Assembly (NCBI GenBank): GCA_964645775.1
Contig: CAZYBU010000054.1
Span: 1-17,155, forward strand
DNA length: 17,155 nt
Source of the DNA: CAZYBU01 sp964645775
GTDB taxonomy: Bacteria; Spirochaetota; UBA4802; UBA5550
Direction: 5' to 3'
Shown: piece by piece, positions 6,389 through 14,528 of the stretch
How positions within the stretch are numbered: the stretch's first letter is position 1
Layout of the letters: the number at the start of each line of letters is the position of its first letter
The notes under the pieces: generated by a model
What the model was told of the DNA's origin: nothing
The model's database searches: none
Seen by the model: only the letters and a program-made list of their open reading frames with translations
Program-made: the position numbers and the translations under genes

Positions 6389-7033
6389 ATGTCAGATTCC
6401 GATGTTACCCTGAAAAAGGAACTCCTGGATCTTTACAATGACCCCTTCTTCGGGAAGAATCTCCTTCTGTGGAAAGGGGAGGAGGAGTATGCCGCATTTA
6501 AAGAATGGCTTGGCCGGAAAGAACCGGTACCCGTCCTCTCCTCTTCCATAGAGGATGCCATACGTAACTGTAACCGTTGTCCCGATATACGTGACAGGAA
6601 GGTCGGTTATGGAACAGGGGAAAACGGCGTGATGATCGTGCTTAACGCTCCCAGGTATCTGACTCCCTCCCGGAGGGAGCTGTACCGCAATGAATCCGTG
6701 GAACTGCTAAAGAAGATGGTGTCTGCCATTAACCTTGATATCCGTCACTGTTATGTCACTAACCTGGTCAAGTGTGAGACTGGAGAGGTGGCCTTTAAGC
6801 CGAGTGAGATGGTTGCCAACTGCCAGCCCATTCTTCTCCGGGAACTGGAAGAGCTTTCTCCCGGTGTTGTACTGGTCCTGGGGGAGATAATGCCTCTGCA
6901 GACCATCATCCATGAAAGCACGGGTATTGAATGGTTCAACGTGGAACATCCGATAACTCTCATAAACAATCCTGAACATAAGCGCCAGGCCTGGGAGACC
7001 CTGAAGCTCATGAAACGGTCCCTGAAAGGGTAA
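6389..7033 (+). CDS. Uracil-DNA glycosylase superfamily protein, degenerate active site
   Basis: 214 residues from the ATG at 6389; an in-frame start at 6317 would lie deep inside ptsH and is rejected. It resembles family 4 type UDGs. Four cysteines sit in the iron-sulfur pattern: C61-x2-C64 (CNRCP), C129 (in YVTNLVKC) and C145 (in ANC), 16 residues after C129. GYGTGENG precedes the active-site region. The HP motif is H187-P188, followed by the usual NPEHKRQAWETLKLM ending. The catalytic motif GEAPG, however, is replaced by LNAPR (85-89). The fold and cluster are therefore probably kept while uracil excision may be lost or altered. The start is 2 bp after the ptsH stop and the gene ends 9 bp before priA, so it is cotranscribed with replication restart. 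Activity is unproven. It could also be a nucleic-acid-binding or redox-sensing derivative. Confidence 0.8.
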   Translation: MSDSDVTLKKELLDLYNDPFFGKNLLLWKGEEEYAAFKEWLGRKEPVPVLSSSIEDAIRNCNRCPDIRDRKVGYGTGENGVMIVLNAPRYLTPSRRELYRNESVELLKKMVSAINLDIRHCYVTNLVKCETGEVAFKPSEMVANCQPILLRELEELSPGVVLVLGEIMPLQTIIHESTGIEWFNVEHPITLINNPEHKRQAWETLKLMKRSLKG

Positions 7034-7042
7034 TGATCGGTT

Positions 7043-9007
7043 ATGAACCGATACGTGGACGTAGCGATACGTTACCCCCTGGAGAGGACCTTTACGTACC
7101 GGATACCCGACGATATGGATGCCGCTCCCGGGCGCCGGTTGAAGGTCAATTTTCGGGGCAGGATGGAGACAGCCTTCCCCGTGGAGTTTCATGACCGGGA
7201 ACCGGAGGGTTTCTCCTGTAAGGACGTGGACGGTGTTCTGGACGATGAACCGGTTTTTGGAGAGAATCTTCTGGAATTGGCCCGATTCACGGCATCAACC
7301 TACTGTTCATCTCTCGGGGAGGCGCTCTCCATGGCCCTTCCCTCGGGAACTTCTCCCTCCTACAGGTTTACTCCTCCCTTCGATATACACCGTGAATCGC
7401 CGCCGGATCTTTCACCGGAGCAGGATAAGGTCCGGGAAGATATTCTTGCGGCCGGAAAAAAGGGAGAGAACCGGCATCTTCTCTTCGGAGTCACCGGGAG
7501 CGGAAAGACGGAGATCTACATGGAACTGGCCCGACAGGTTATGGCTGAAGGGAGGTCTGTCCTTGTCCTGGTCCCGGAGATTACCCTTACCTCTCAGATA
7601 TTCGAGAGATTGCACGCCCTTTTCGGGGAGGAGCTGGTCGTTTATCACAGCCAGCTCACGAAAAACCAGAGACTGGGACACTGGCTCAGGTTTTTTCGCG
7701 GTGAGGCACGTATCGCGGTGGGTACTCGTTCCGCGGTTTTTATGCAGGCCCCCGATTTGGGGCTGATTATCATAGATGAGGAGCAGGACCCATCCTACAA
7801 GGAACAGAGCACCCCCCGCTATAACGCAAGAAGAATCGCCTTTAACCGGAGCCACAGGGAAGAGGCCCTGCTTCTTATGGGTTCCGCCACACCGTCCCTG
7901 GAAAGCTTTTATGCCGCCCGGAAGGGAATAATCGGTTTTCACAGGCTCGATATTCGGTACGGCGGGTCCCGGCTTCCCGAGATTGAAATCGTGGAGATGG
8001 AACATGTGCGGGAGGAGGGAATAATCTCGGGTCCCCTCCGGCTCCATTCCGTCCGGGCCGCACGGGAAGGGAAACAGTCCGTATTTCTGCTGAACAGGCG
8101 GGGTTTCGCTCCCCTGGTGATCTGCAATAACTGTTCGAGTGTCGTGGAATGTCCCGATTGCAGCATAAGCATGAATTTTCACAGGAACGGTATGATGCTC
8201 TGTCATTACTGCGGGTTTACCCGTCCTGTGCCGGAGACCTGTGATGAGTGCGGCTCCCGTGACCTCGCGCGGGTGGGTAGCGGAACCCAGAAGGTAGAGG
8301 ATGTGATCGAGAGGACCTTCCCCGGCATGCGTATATTCCGCCTGGACCAGGACAGTACCCGAAAGAAAGGAGCGGTCCAGGATCTGCTGGAGGGGATGCG
8401 AAGGGGGGATATAGATGTTCTGCTGGGTACCCAGATGGTTTCCAAGGGATTTGATTTTCCGGGGGTAACGGTTGTGGGGGTTCTCCTCGCGGACATAGGG
8501 ATGAACCTGCCTGATTTCCGGGCAGGCGAAAGGATCTTTTCCCTTCTTATGCAGGTTGCCGGGCGGTCAGGTCGCAGGGAAGAGGAAGGTAAAGTCATTA
8601 TTCAGACCCTGAACGCCGACCAGGCCATGTTCCGTTATTTGTTGAATCATGATTATGAAGGATTCTACGCCGAAGAGATAGAAGCGCGCAGGATGATGGG
8701 GTATCCTCCCTTCACTCGCCTGGTGCGGCTTCTGTTGAGGGGGAAGGACGAAGGGGGAGTGAGCAAAAAAATGGATGAGGTCGTCAGGCTCGTACGTCAG
8801 GTGACAGAGCGCGCTGATGTTCCCGTTACTCTGCTTGGACCCTCTGCCGCTCCCATCGAACGGATCAAGGGTCACTACAGACGCCATCTTATCATAAAAT
8901 CGACGGATATAAGGGCAGGCCGTGAGGCGGCCCTTAAGGCCCGGGAGGTCTCGCTGGATGGGGAGATGTACCTGGAGATCGATGTCGATCCCCATGACAT
9001 GCTTTAA
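7043..9007 (+). CDS. priA: Replication restart helicase PriA, short form
   Basis: 654 residues (E. coli PriA is 732). Residues ~1-102 are the 3'-end DNA-binding domain (YVDVAIRYPLERTFTYRIP; ends MALPSG at 97-102). The helicase core begins with LSPEQ (123-127), then Walker A GVTGSGKT (149-156), Walker B DEEQ (245-248; most PriA have DEEH), GSATPSLES, and later LGTQMVSKGFDFPGV and QVAGRSGRREEEGKV. A zinc-binding insertion carries the expected cysteine pairs (CNNC, CPDC, CHYC, CDEC). Only about 20 residues separate the first domain from the core, where E. coli has about 90, so the winged-helix domain appears to be missing. PriA reloads the replisome at stalled forks. It is the last gene of the rpoN run and converges on the VKOR-DsbA gene after 27 bp. 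Confidence 0.95.
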   Translation: MNRYVDVAIRYPLERTFTYRIPDDMDAAPGRRLKVNFRGRMETAFPVEFHDREPEGFSCKDVDGVLDDEPVFGENLLELARFTASTYCSSLGEALSMALPSGTSPSYRFTPPFDIHRESPPDLSPEQDKVREDILAAGKKGENRHLLFGVTGSGKTEIYMELARQVMAEGRSVLVLVPEITLTSQIFERLHALFGEELVVYHSQLTKNQRLGHWLRFFRGEARIAVGTRSAVFMQAPDLGLIIIDEEQDPSYKEQSTPRYNARRIAFNRSHREEALLLMGSATPSLESFYAARKGIIGFHRLDIRYGGSRLPEIEIVEMEHVREEGIISGPLRLHSVRAAREGKQSVFLLNRRGFAPLVICNNCSSVVECPDCSISMNFHRNGMMLCHYCGFTRPVPETCDECGSRDLARVGSGTQKVEDVIERTFPGMRIFRLDQDSTRKKGAVQDLLEGMRRGDIDVLLGTQMVSKGFDFPGVTVVGVLLADIGMNLPDFRAGERIFSLLMQVAGRSGRREEEGKVIIQTLNADQAMFRYLLNHDYEGFYAEEIEARRMMGYPPFTRLVRLLLRGKDEGGVSKKMDEVVRLVRQVTERADVPVTLLGPSAAPIERIKGHYRRHLIIKSTDIRAGREAALKAREVSLDGEMYLEIDVDPHDML

Positions 9008-9009
9008 TC

Positions 9010-9042
9010 GTAACCCGAATGACTGCTGTTACTGTTATTTTT
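9010..9042 (+). terminator. Possible weak terminator after priA
   Basis: GTAAC (9010-9014) pairs with GTTAC (9028-9032) across a 13-nt loop and is followed by TTATTTTTT. The stem is only 5 bp, and the T-run doubles as the lysine codons at the end of the convergent gene. It is the only terminator-like pattern between the two convergent genes. Support is weak. Confidence 0.2.
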
Positions 9043-10261
9043 TCTGAAGCTCCCACTCCAGGACCCGCTCCATGAGTTCGAAGGGGGGCGCGCCCACCAT
9101 GCGACGCCCGTTTATGAAGAGGGTAGGCGTGGCGTTACTATTAACCTCACGGGCTTTCTCCAGATGAAGGTTGATCCGTTCCTGCGCTTCCGGTGATTCC
9201 ATAAGCGTCTGGAAGCGGCCTTCGGCTTCCCGTTCATTAAGGATATCGAGAGCGAGTTTCTTCGAATATTCGCTGTGGACCTCCCCGTACCTGTTGAAAT
9301 GCTCAACGAAGTATTTCTCAAAGCGGCCGGTTTTCGCAGCCGCATACATGGCCCGTGAGGCTACGCATGAATTCGGATAAACCGTACGGGACAAGTAGGA
9401 GTTGCACTCCATGTCCAGTGGAAAGTGATAATAGACAATGCGCAGGTCCCCCTTGAAACGGGACAGGAGCTGTTTTTCCACGAGGAAAAACTGATAGCAG
9501 GCACTGCAAAGAAAATCGGTGAAGGCAACGATGGTTACTTCGGCGTCCTCGGGACCCAGGACCATCATGCTCTCCGGAAATTCAATTTCCTCGGCTGGAG
9601 AATTTTTGTATTCTTCCATAAATTTTGCGATTTCCTGTTCAGGGATGGCCTGTTTGCCTCCCTTCATGGCCATGATATTGCTCGTGGAGTAGAGACTGAA
9701 GGCGAGGAAGAATACGAATATCAGAAAGGAAGCCAGAGCAGCTCTCTGTCCATACTCTTCGCTTGAAGGGGTGAGGGCTTCTTTTATTGATCGGAAGATA
9801 TTCTGTACGAATTCTTCCTTTCCATCTTCCGTGCGATTCCATATAAGGAGTAGTCCGAACAGGGCGAGGTTCACCAGGTATGTGGATACGCAGAGGGAGC
9901 AGAACTGGCCCATGATTACGAGAAGGGCGCCCAGGAAAAGGTCGACGAGAAGGGCGGCGCCTGAACCCAGGATAAGGAAATGTCTTACGAAGCGCGTATA
10001 GGGACCATTAGCATAATCGGCGATAAGAAGAGAGAAGAGGAAGACAAGATACAGGAAAAGGCCGTAGGCCGCAAGGGGAATCCCGAGGAAGGACCCGAAA
10101 TCGGAACTGCTGACCGCCCGGCAGGGATCAACCAGGCCATCTCCGCACGTGAGGAGTCCCATATTTACGTCTGGAAAATAAAACTGAAACAGGAGAACCG
10201 CTGAAAGCGCGGCCCCCAGAGCGGTGAGAAATATTGCGGTATACATAAAATGTTTCATCAT
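9035..10261 (-). CDS. VKOR-DsbA fusion, periplasmic disulfide-forming protein
   Basis: 408 residues with two enzyme parts. Residues ~1-145 are a vitamin K epoxide reductase (VKOR) domain with several membrane helices. Its loop cysteines are C39 and C47, the conserved Ser is in the SSSDFGSFLGIP stretch, and its quinone-side pair is C121-x2-C124 (CSLC). A further membrane segment lies at ~185-205. Residues ~235-408 are a DsbA-like thioredoxin fold with CSAC (252-255) and the cis-proline loop ATPT (P379). DsbA oxidises exported proteins and VKOR re-oxidises it by passing electrons to quinone, replacing DsbB. The fusion puts both steps in one chain. The ATG at 10261 has GGAG about 5 bases upstream; a second ATG follows at once. 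It is a single-gene unit, convergent with priA and divergent from the methyltransferase gene across 115 bp, where a lone TTGACA (10335-10330, minus) has no good -10. Confidence 0.92.
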   Translation of the reverse strand: MMKHFMYTAIFLTALGAALSAVLLFQFYFPDVNMGLLTCGDGLVDPCRAVSSSDFGSFLGIPLAAYGLFLYLVFLFSLLIADYANGPYTRFVRHFLILGSGAALLVDLFLGALLVIMGQFCSLCVSTYLVNLALFGLLLIWNRTEDGKEEFVQNIFRSIKEALTPSSEEYGQRAALASFLIFVFFLAFSLYSTSNIMAMKGGKQAIPEQEIAKFMEEYKNSPAEEIEFPESMMVLGPEDAEVTIVAFTDFLCSACYQFFLVEKQLLSRFKGDLRIVYYHFPLDMECNSYLSRTVYPNSCVASRAMYAAAKTGRFEKYFVEHFNRYGEVHSEYSKKLALDILNEREAEGRFQTLMESPEAQERINLHLEKAREVNSNATPTLFINGRRMVGAPPFELMERVLEWELQKK

Positions 10262-10376
10262 GGACTCCGGTATGGATAAATTGGATGATAGGCATTGATC
10301 ACCCTACAGTGAGGAGAAACGGGGGAGGATGTCAACTTTTTCTTGTATTCAGGAGTATGCCGTAACAAAATGAGGC

Positions 10377-10955
10377 ATGGATTCCGGTTTACCATTTCTT
10401 CCTCTTTTGATAATTGTGGTCGCGGGAGTTGTCTCCATAATTATCAATACCCTTCGTCTCGGCATTTCTCCCATGCCTTCCTCCAGAGAAGCCCGGAAAA
10501 TTACTCTGCAGCTCCTGCGGGATTGGATAGAATCCCTGCCGGACCGTGACAGGAGAGAATATAGACTGATAGAAGCCGGCTCGGGATGGGGAGGTCTCGC
10601 CATGATCATTAAAAAGGAGTTTCCTGAGATAAGGGTGGTCGGTTATGAGCGTTCGACAATACCTTTGCTTTTATCAAAGGTGCGCTCACGATTCGCCGCC
10701 GGTCCGGTACCGATTATTATTAACAGGGACTTTTTGGAGGGTCTGGAAAAGGGGTGCGATATCGTCATCTGTTATCTCTATCCTGGAGGGATGAAAAAGA
10801 TAGCGGAGTTTCTGGATCAAATAAGGGAAAAGCCTGAGATAGTCGTAAGTATCGCCTTTCATCTGCCCGGGTATCTTCCCACAAGAGAAATCGAATCAGG
10901 GGATATCTACCGCACACCGGTCTTTTTGTACCGGACGAATCAAACCCTGGCCTGA
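10377..10955 (+). CDS. Membrane-anchored SAM-dependent methyltransferase, FAM173-like
   Basis: 192 residues. Residues ~4-27 form one hydrophobic N-terminal helix (FLPLLIIVVAGVVSIIIN), predicted as a membrane anchor. The SAM-binding motif is EAGSGWGG (66-73), with the acidic E91 in GYER (89-92) at the end of the second strand. PMPSSREA before the core, then CDIVICYLYPGGMKKI and VVSIAFHLPGYLPTR, follow the layout of FAM173-type lysine methyltransferases (the ANT and ATP-synthase c-subunit methylases) and their bacterial relatives. This similarity is by eye, and the substrate in bacteria is not known to me. No convincing ribosome binding site: GAGG lies only 2 bases before the ATG. It is transcribed alone, divergent from the VKOR-DsbA gene, and its last 16 bp overlap the end of convergent dgt. 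Confidence 0.7.
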   Translation: MDSGLPFLPLLIIVVAGVVSIIINTLRLGISPMPSSREARKITLQLLRDWIESLPDRDRREYRLIEAGSGWGGLAMIIKKEFPEIRVVGYERSTIPLLLSKVRSRFAAGPVPIIINRDFLEGLEKGCDIVICYLYPGGMKKIAEFLDQIREKPEIVVSIAFHLPGYLPTREIESGDIYRTPVFLYRTNQTLA

Positions 10956-12088
10956 GGATCTGTCAATTTGCGGTGTTCCTCCAGGGCGAAGCGGTCTGTC
11001 ATGCCGGCAATGTAGTCTGTTACTGTCTGTAGCAGGTCTGTCTCATCCGCCCGGTCCTGATAATCTTCAGGCAGGACGGCCGGGTTCTCCGTGTAGATTC
11101 TGAAAAGATCATTGATTACGCGTCGGGCCTTGAGGGTCATGCGGGTCACCCGGTAATGATTGTAGAGGTTTCCCCTGAGAAAGGTCTTAAGTTCACTGTT
11201 TGCCTCTTTGACCGCCTCGCTGAAACTGACCAGATTATGGGGATTGTTTCTTACATCCTCGTAAGAGCGGATGCCGGATTCCCTTATGGAACCAAGGCTG
11301 GTTTCGATGAGGTCCGTGACCAGTAGATTGATAATCTTTCTGATGATTTCCCGGATAAAGAGCTTGGTTCCCGGTTCAGAAAGGGGTTCCGGTTCTGATG
11401 CCATTTTCCACAGGGAGAGGTCGCGTATCTGAGGGTACCGGATCAGTCCCGATGAGAGTCCATCATCCAGGTCATGATTGTTATAGGCGATCTCGTCTGC
11501 TATGTCGATAATCTGCGCTTCAAGAGAAGGCCGAAGGGCCGGTTCAAAATCGGTGTAATCGGGATTGTCGTACTGGGAGGAATGCTTTATGATTCCTTCC
11601 CGGGTCTCCCATGTCAGGTTGATACCGGGAAAGCCGTGGTAATTCCTTTCAAGCACGTCAATTACTCTCAGACTCTGGCGGTTATGTTCAAAACCGTTCC
11701 TGTGGGTCAGAAGATTGTTCAGTTCCCTTTCACCGGCGTGGCCGAAGGGGGTATGACCGAGGTCGTGGGCAAGGGCAATGGATTCGGCAAGATCCTCGTT
11801 CAGTTTAAGGGCCCGGGCGATAGTTCGGGATATCTGGGCGACTTCAATGGTATGCGTCAGTCGTGTACGGTAATGGTCCCCTTCGTGATTGAGAAAAACC
11901 TGTGTTTTATATTCAAGACGACGAAAGGCGCGGGAGTGAATAATCCGTTCCCGGTCTCTCTGGAATTCCGATCGATAGGGATGGGGTTCTTCTGGATAAA
12001 CTCTTCCGCGGCTTCTGGAAGAGAGCGAGGCCCAGGGCGCCAGAGTCTCCGTTTCCCGTTCTTCCAGTGAAAACCGGTCCCGTTTCAT
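10940..12088 (-). CDS. dgt: dGTPase-like deoxynucleoside triphosphate triphosphohydrolase
   Basis: 382 residues, the length of the shorter Dgt-like branch. It carries the metal-binding HD set: H79 (in RLTHTIEVAQ), H108-D109 (AHDLGHTPFGHAG) and a later D in IDIADEIAYNNHDLDDG. The N-terminal part has the family phrase RSEFQRDRERIIHSRAFRRL. The enzyme cleaves dNTPs, classically dGTP, to the nucleoside plus tripolyphosphate and so trims the dNTP pool; many relatives accept other dNTPs. It is the last gene of the ribH-nusB-TPR-dgt operon and its ATG overlaps the TPR stop by 4 bp (ATGA). The 3' end overlaps the convergent methyltransferase gene by 16 bp. Substrate preference cannot be judged from the sequence. 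Confidence 0.93.
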   Translation of the reverse strand: MKRDRFSLEERETETLAPWASLSSRSRGRVYPEEPHPYRSEFQRDRERIIHSRAFRRLEYKTQVFLNHEGDHYRTRLTHTIEVAQISRTIARALKLNEDLAESIALAHDLGHTPFGHAGERELNNLLTHRNGFEHNRQSLRVIDVLERNYHGFPGINLTWETREGIIKHSSQYDNPDYTDFEPALRPSLEAQIIDIADEIAYNNHDLDDGLSSGLIRYPQIRDLSLWKMASEPEPLSEPGTKLFIREIIRKIINLLVTDLIETSLGSIRESGIRSYEDVRNNPHNLVSFSEAVKEANSELKTFLRGNLYNHYRVTRMTLKARRVINDLFRIYTENPAVLPEDYQDRADETDLLQTVTDYIAGMTDRFALEEHRKLTDPQARV

Positions 12089-14103
12089 CGCTGCTCTTCC
12101 AGCTGGTTCTCATAGGCATTCATGGCTGACTTGCGGTTCATACGGATATCCTCGCGGGAGGGTGATTCCTCAAGACCGCGGGTAAATGCCTGGAGGGCTT
12201 TTCTGTAAAGGCCAAGCGTATAATAGCTTTTTCCGATACCGTTGTAGATGTCCGCAACCAGTTCGGAGGCTCTGGCTCCCTGGAGGGCCTGGTAATAGGT
12301 GTCTACGGCTTTCTCCTGCATGCCGCTTTTCGCATGGATCTGTCCCAGAGCAAAGAGGGCCTCAGGATCTCCAGGCTGGAGAAGAAGGGCCTTCTGGATC
12401 GAATTGTGGGCCTTCTCAAATTCATCCTCGGTACCGGCCCGTGAGGCGAGTATGGTGCCGATATTGATAAGGGCTCTGCGGGCCATGGAGGTGTTATTAT
12501 CCAGTTCAACGGTTCTCTCGAAGGCTTTCAGCGCGAAATCGAGGCGGTCCCGTTTGTAATAGATGGAAGCCAGCCGGAAATGGGGTTCCTGGAGACGGGG
12601 CCAGTCACGGGTAATGTCTCGGTATGCCTTTTCGGCCTCGTCGTAGTAGCCCTTCTGATAATAGAGGTTCGCTATGGCAAGCCGGGGACCGGGGTCGTCT
12701 TTTGAAAGACGGGAAGCCTCCTGCCATGCCTGGACCGCCTTTTCCGGTTTTCCGGCATGTTCGTACGCGATCCCCAGGTTGTAGTGTGCCATATGGTCTT
12801 TTGGGCTGATGGTCAGAGCCCTGTTATAAGCCTCAATGGCCTCGTTATAACGCTGCATGTCGTCCAGTATGTTGCCGATGTTAAGCCATGCGACCCGCGC
12901 GTTCTCTGTGGCGGGTTCTATGTCGGTGATGCGACGAAAGAATTCCAGGGCCTGGTCATATTCACCCTTCTCATAGTGAATCTCTCCGAGACGGGCAAGG
13001 ACCCGGACATTCCTTCTGTTTTTTTGAAGTATCTCTCCATATATCTCTTTGCTTCTTTCATAGTCCTTCATGCGGGTATAGGCCTCGCCCAGCTTTTCGA
13101 GCATGGCGACATCGTTTCTTCCCCGTTCCTCGGCCCGGATGAACTGCTCGCGGGCCTTTTCATCCTTTCCAAGATGAAGATAGGCAATCCCCAGGTTATA
13201 CCTGTTACGGGCATCTTCGGGCCTTAAACGGAGGGCTTTCTCCAGCCATTGCACTGCTTCGTCATAATTTCTGCGTTCAATAAAAAGGGCTCCGAGTCGG
13301 GACCAGGAACGGAAAGAGACCTCCCCGGCACGATCTTTCGCCGCCGCCTTTTTCAGGTTCTCAATGGCTGCGAATTCGTCTCCTTGCTTTAACAGGGCGG
13401 ACGCGAGATTGAAGAGAAGGGGCGCGTTATCCGGTTCGATATCAAGGGCCCGGCGATAAACTTCTATGGCTTTCTCGAAACGGCCGAGATCGTAGTATAT
13501 GTTTCCAAGCAGGATATAGGCTTTAGGGTCCTTATCTGATTTCTCGATGGCTCTGCGGGCAAACTCTTCGGCCTGTTTATAGTCGCCCTTTTTACGATGA
13601 GCGCTTGCCATGTGCAGAGGGACCTGATTTCCGAGAGAGCTGTATTTCCCGGCGCGTTCGTAAAACTCAATGGCCCTCTCTTCTTCCCCGCGGTTTTCGT
13701 AGATTATTCCCAGATAGAGGAGAGCGGTCGACTTGTCTTTATCATCGGCATCCGATTCAACGACCTCGTTGAATTCTGTAATGGCATCCGTATAATATCC
13801 GCGCTCAAAACTTTCTATTCCCTGTTTCAGATTTTTATTGGAGGTTGATATTTTTTTTGATCTAATATCTCCAGGGAAAAGTGTATCATTTGATTCGCCT
13901 TCTGTCGTAATTTCCGGTTTTTTATAAATGTAGGTTATTACACCGACGGCGCCGACGACCAGCACTACAAGCAGAGATATCAGCAGGATGGTTTTTTGCC
14001 CGTTACTCAGGCGAAGTTTGATCCCTTTCTTTTTGTTCTCATGGGAATCGATCTTGAAATGATGCCTGACCAGTTCTTCATCATGTTCGTCAATCCGAGC
14101 CAT
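12085..14103 (-). CDS. Membrane-anchored tetratricopeptide repeat protein
   Basis: 672 residues from the ATG at 14103, which has a strong AAGGAG nine bases upstream; an upstream in-frame GTG at 14121 is less likely. Residues 1-38 are a charged, probably cytoplasmic tail. Residues 39-60 are one membrane helix (ILLISLLVVLVVGAVGVITY). From ~85 to ~660 there are roughly 14-15 consecutive TPR units, recognisable by the W/Y-LG-Y-AxxxY/F spacing and DP/EP turns (for example KAYILLGNIYYDLGRFEKAI). This suggests a type II membrane protein with a large repeat scaffold outside the cytoplasm. TPR arrays bind peptides or proteins; no enzymatic domain is seen. It overlaps nusB upstream by 14 bp and dgt downstream by 4 bp, so it is translationally coupled to both. 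The partner is unknown. Confidence 0.88.
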   Translation of the reverse strand: MARIDEHDEELVRHHFKIDSHENKKKGIKLRLSNGQKTILLISLLVVLVVGAVGVITYIYKKPEITTEGESNDTLFPGDIRSKKISTSNKNLKQGIESFERGYYTDAITEFNEVVESDADDKDKSTALLYLGIIYENRGEEERAIEFYERAGKYSSLGNQVPLHMASAHRKKGDYKQAEEFARRAIEKSDKDPKAYILLGNIYYDLGRFEKAIEVYRRALDIEPDNAPLLFNLASALLKQGDEFAAIENLKKAAAKDRAGEVSFRSWSRLGALFIERRNYDEAVQWLEKALRLRPEDARNRYNLGIAYLHLGKDEKAREQFIRAEERGRNDVAMLEKLGEAYTRMKDYERSKEIYGEILQKNRRNVRVLARLGEIHYEKGEYDQALEFFRRITDIEPATENARVAWLNIGNILDDMQRYNEAIEAYNRALTISPKDHMAHYNLGIAYEHAGKPEKAVQAWQEASRLSKDDPGPRLAIANLYYQKGYYDEAEKAYRDITRDWPRLQEPHFRLASIYYKRDRLDFALKAFERTVELDNNTSMARRALINIGTILASRAGTEDEFEKAHNSIQKALLLQPGDPEALFALGQIHAKSGMQEKAVDTYYQALQGARASELVADIYNGIGKSYYTLGLYRKALQAFTRGLEESPSREDIRMNRKSAMNAYENQLEEQR

Positions 14104-14527
14104 GGTTCTCGTCTCCTTCACCCTGGAGGTAGTCGAGCCTTATGGAATCAAGTATGCCATTGATAAACTGACCCGAGTTCTCTCCACCATATTTCTTTCC
14201 CAGTTCAATGGCTTCATTTATGCTCACTGCCGACGGGATGTCCTTCTGGTATAGAATTGAGTAAATTGAAAAGCGGAGTATGGTTCTGTCAATACTGTCA
14301 AGACGCTCAAACTCCCAGTTTCTGGAATGCCCGGTTATGATAGCGTCGATTTCTTCCTGGTATTCAAGGGTTCCCCTAATAAGATCTCTCGCAAAAGCCG
14401 CTGCCTCTTCTGGGATATCATCTTCAACCCATTCAAGCTTAAGGATTTGCTCTCCGGGTGTGTTCGCCACGTCATGCATGTACAGACCCTGGAGAACATA
14501 TTCTCGGGCTTTTCTGCGGTGTCCCAT
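14090..14527 (-). CDS. nusB: Transcription antitermination factor NusB
   Basis: 145 residues from the ATG at 14527. The open frame extends further upstream but would then run through ribH, and the family starts at GHRRKAREYVLQGLY, as here. Typical NusB motifs follow: ARDLIRGTLEYQEEIDAII, the central LDSIDRTILRFSIYSILY, and AVSINEAIELGKKYGGENSG near the end (consensus V-x-INEAVELAK-x-FG). NusB with S10 (NusE) binds boxA RNA and supports antitermination of rRNA operons. It begins 1 bp after the ribH stop, with no clear ribosome binding site, pointing to coupled translation. ribH-nusB is a very common bacterial pair. The 3' end overlaps the TPR gene by 14 bp. Confidence 0.95.
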   Translation of the reverse strand: MGHRRKAREYVLQGLYMHDVANTPGEQILKLEWVEDDIPEEAAAFARDLIRGTLEYQEEIDAIITGHSRNWEFERLDSIDRTILRFSIYSILYQKDIPSAVSINEAIELGKKYGGENSGQFINGILDSIRLDYLQGEGDENHGSD

Positions 14528-14528
14528 G

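Noticed and set aside
7412..8206. 264-codon antisense open frame inside priA
   Set aside because: The plus strand encodes conserved helicase motifs through this stretch; the antisense product shows no domain.
10262..10376. Promoters in the VKOR-DsbA / methyltransferase divergent gap
   Set aside because: A TTGACA on the minus strand (10335-10330) has no acceptable -10 at 15-19 bp, and nothing convincing is seen on the plus strand.
11474..12070. 198-codon plus-strand open frame over dgt
   Set aside because: It is antisense to the HD motifs of dgt, has no ribosome binding site and matches no family.
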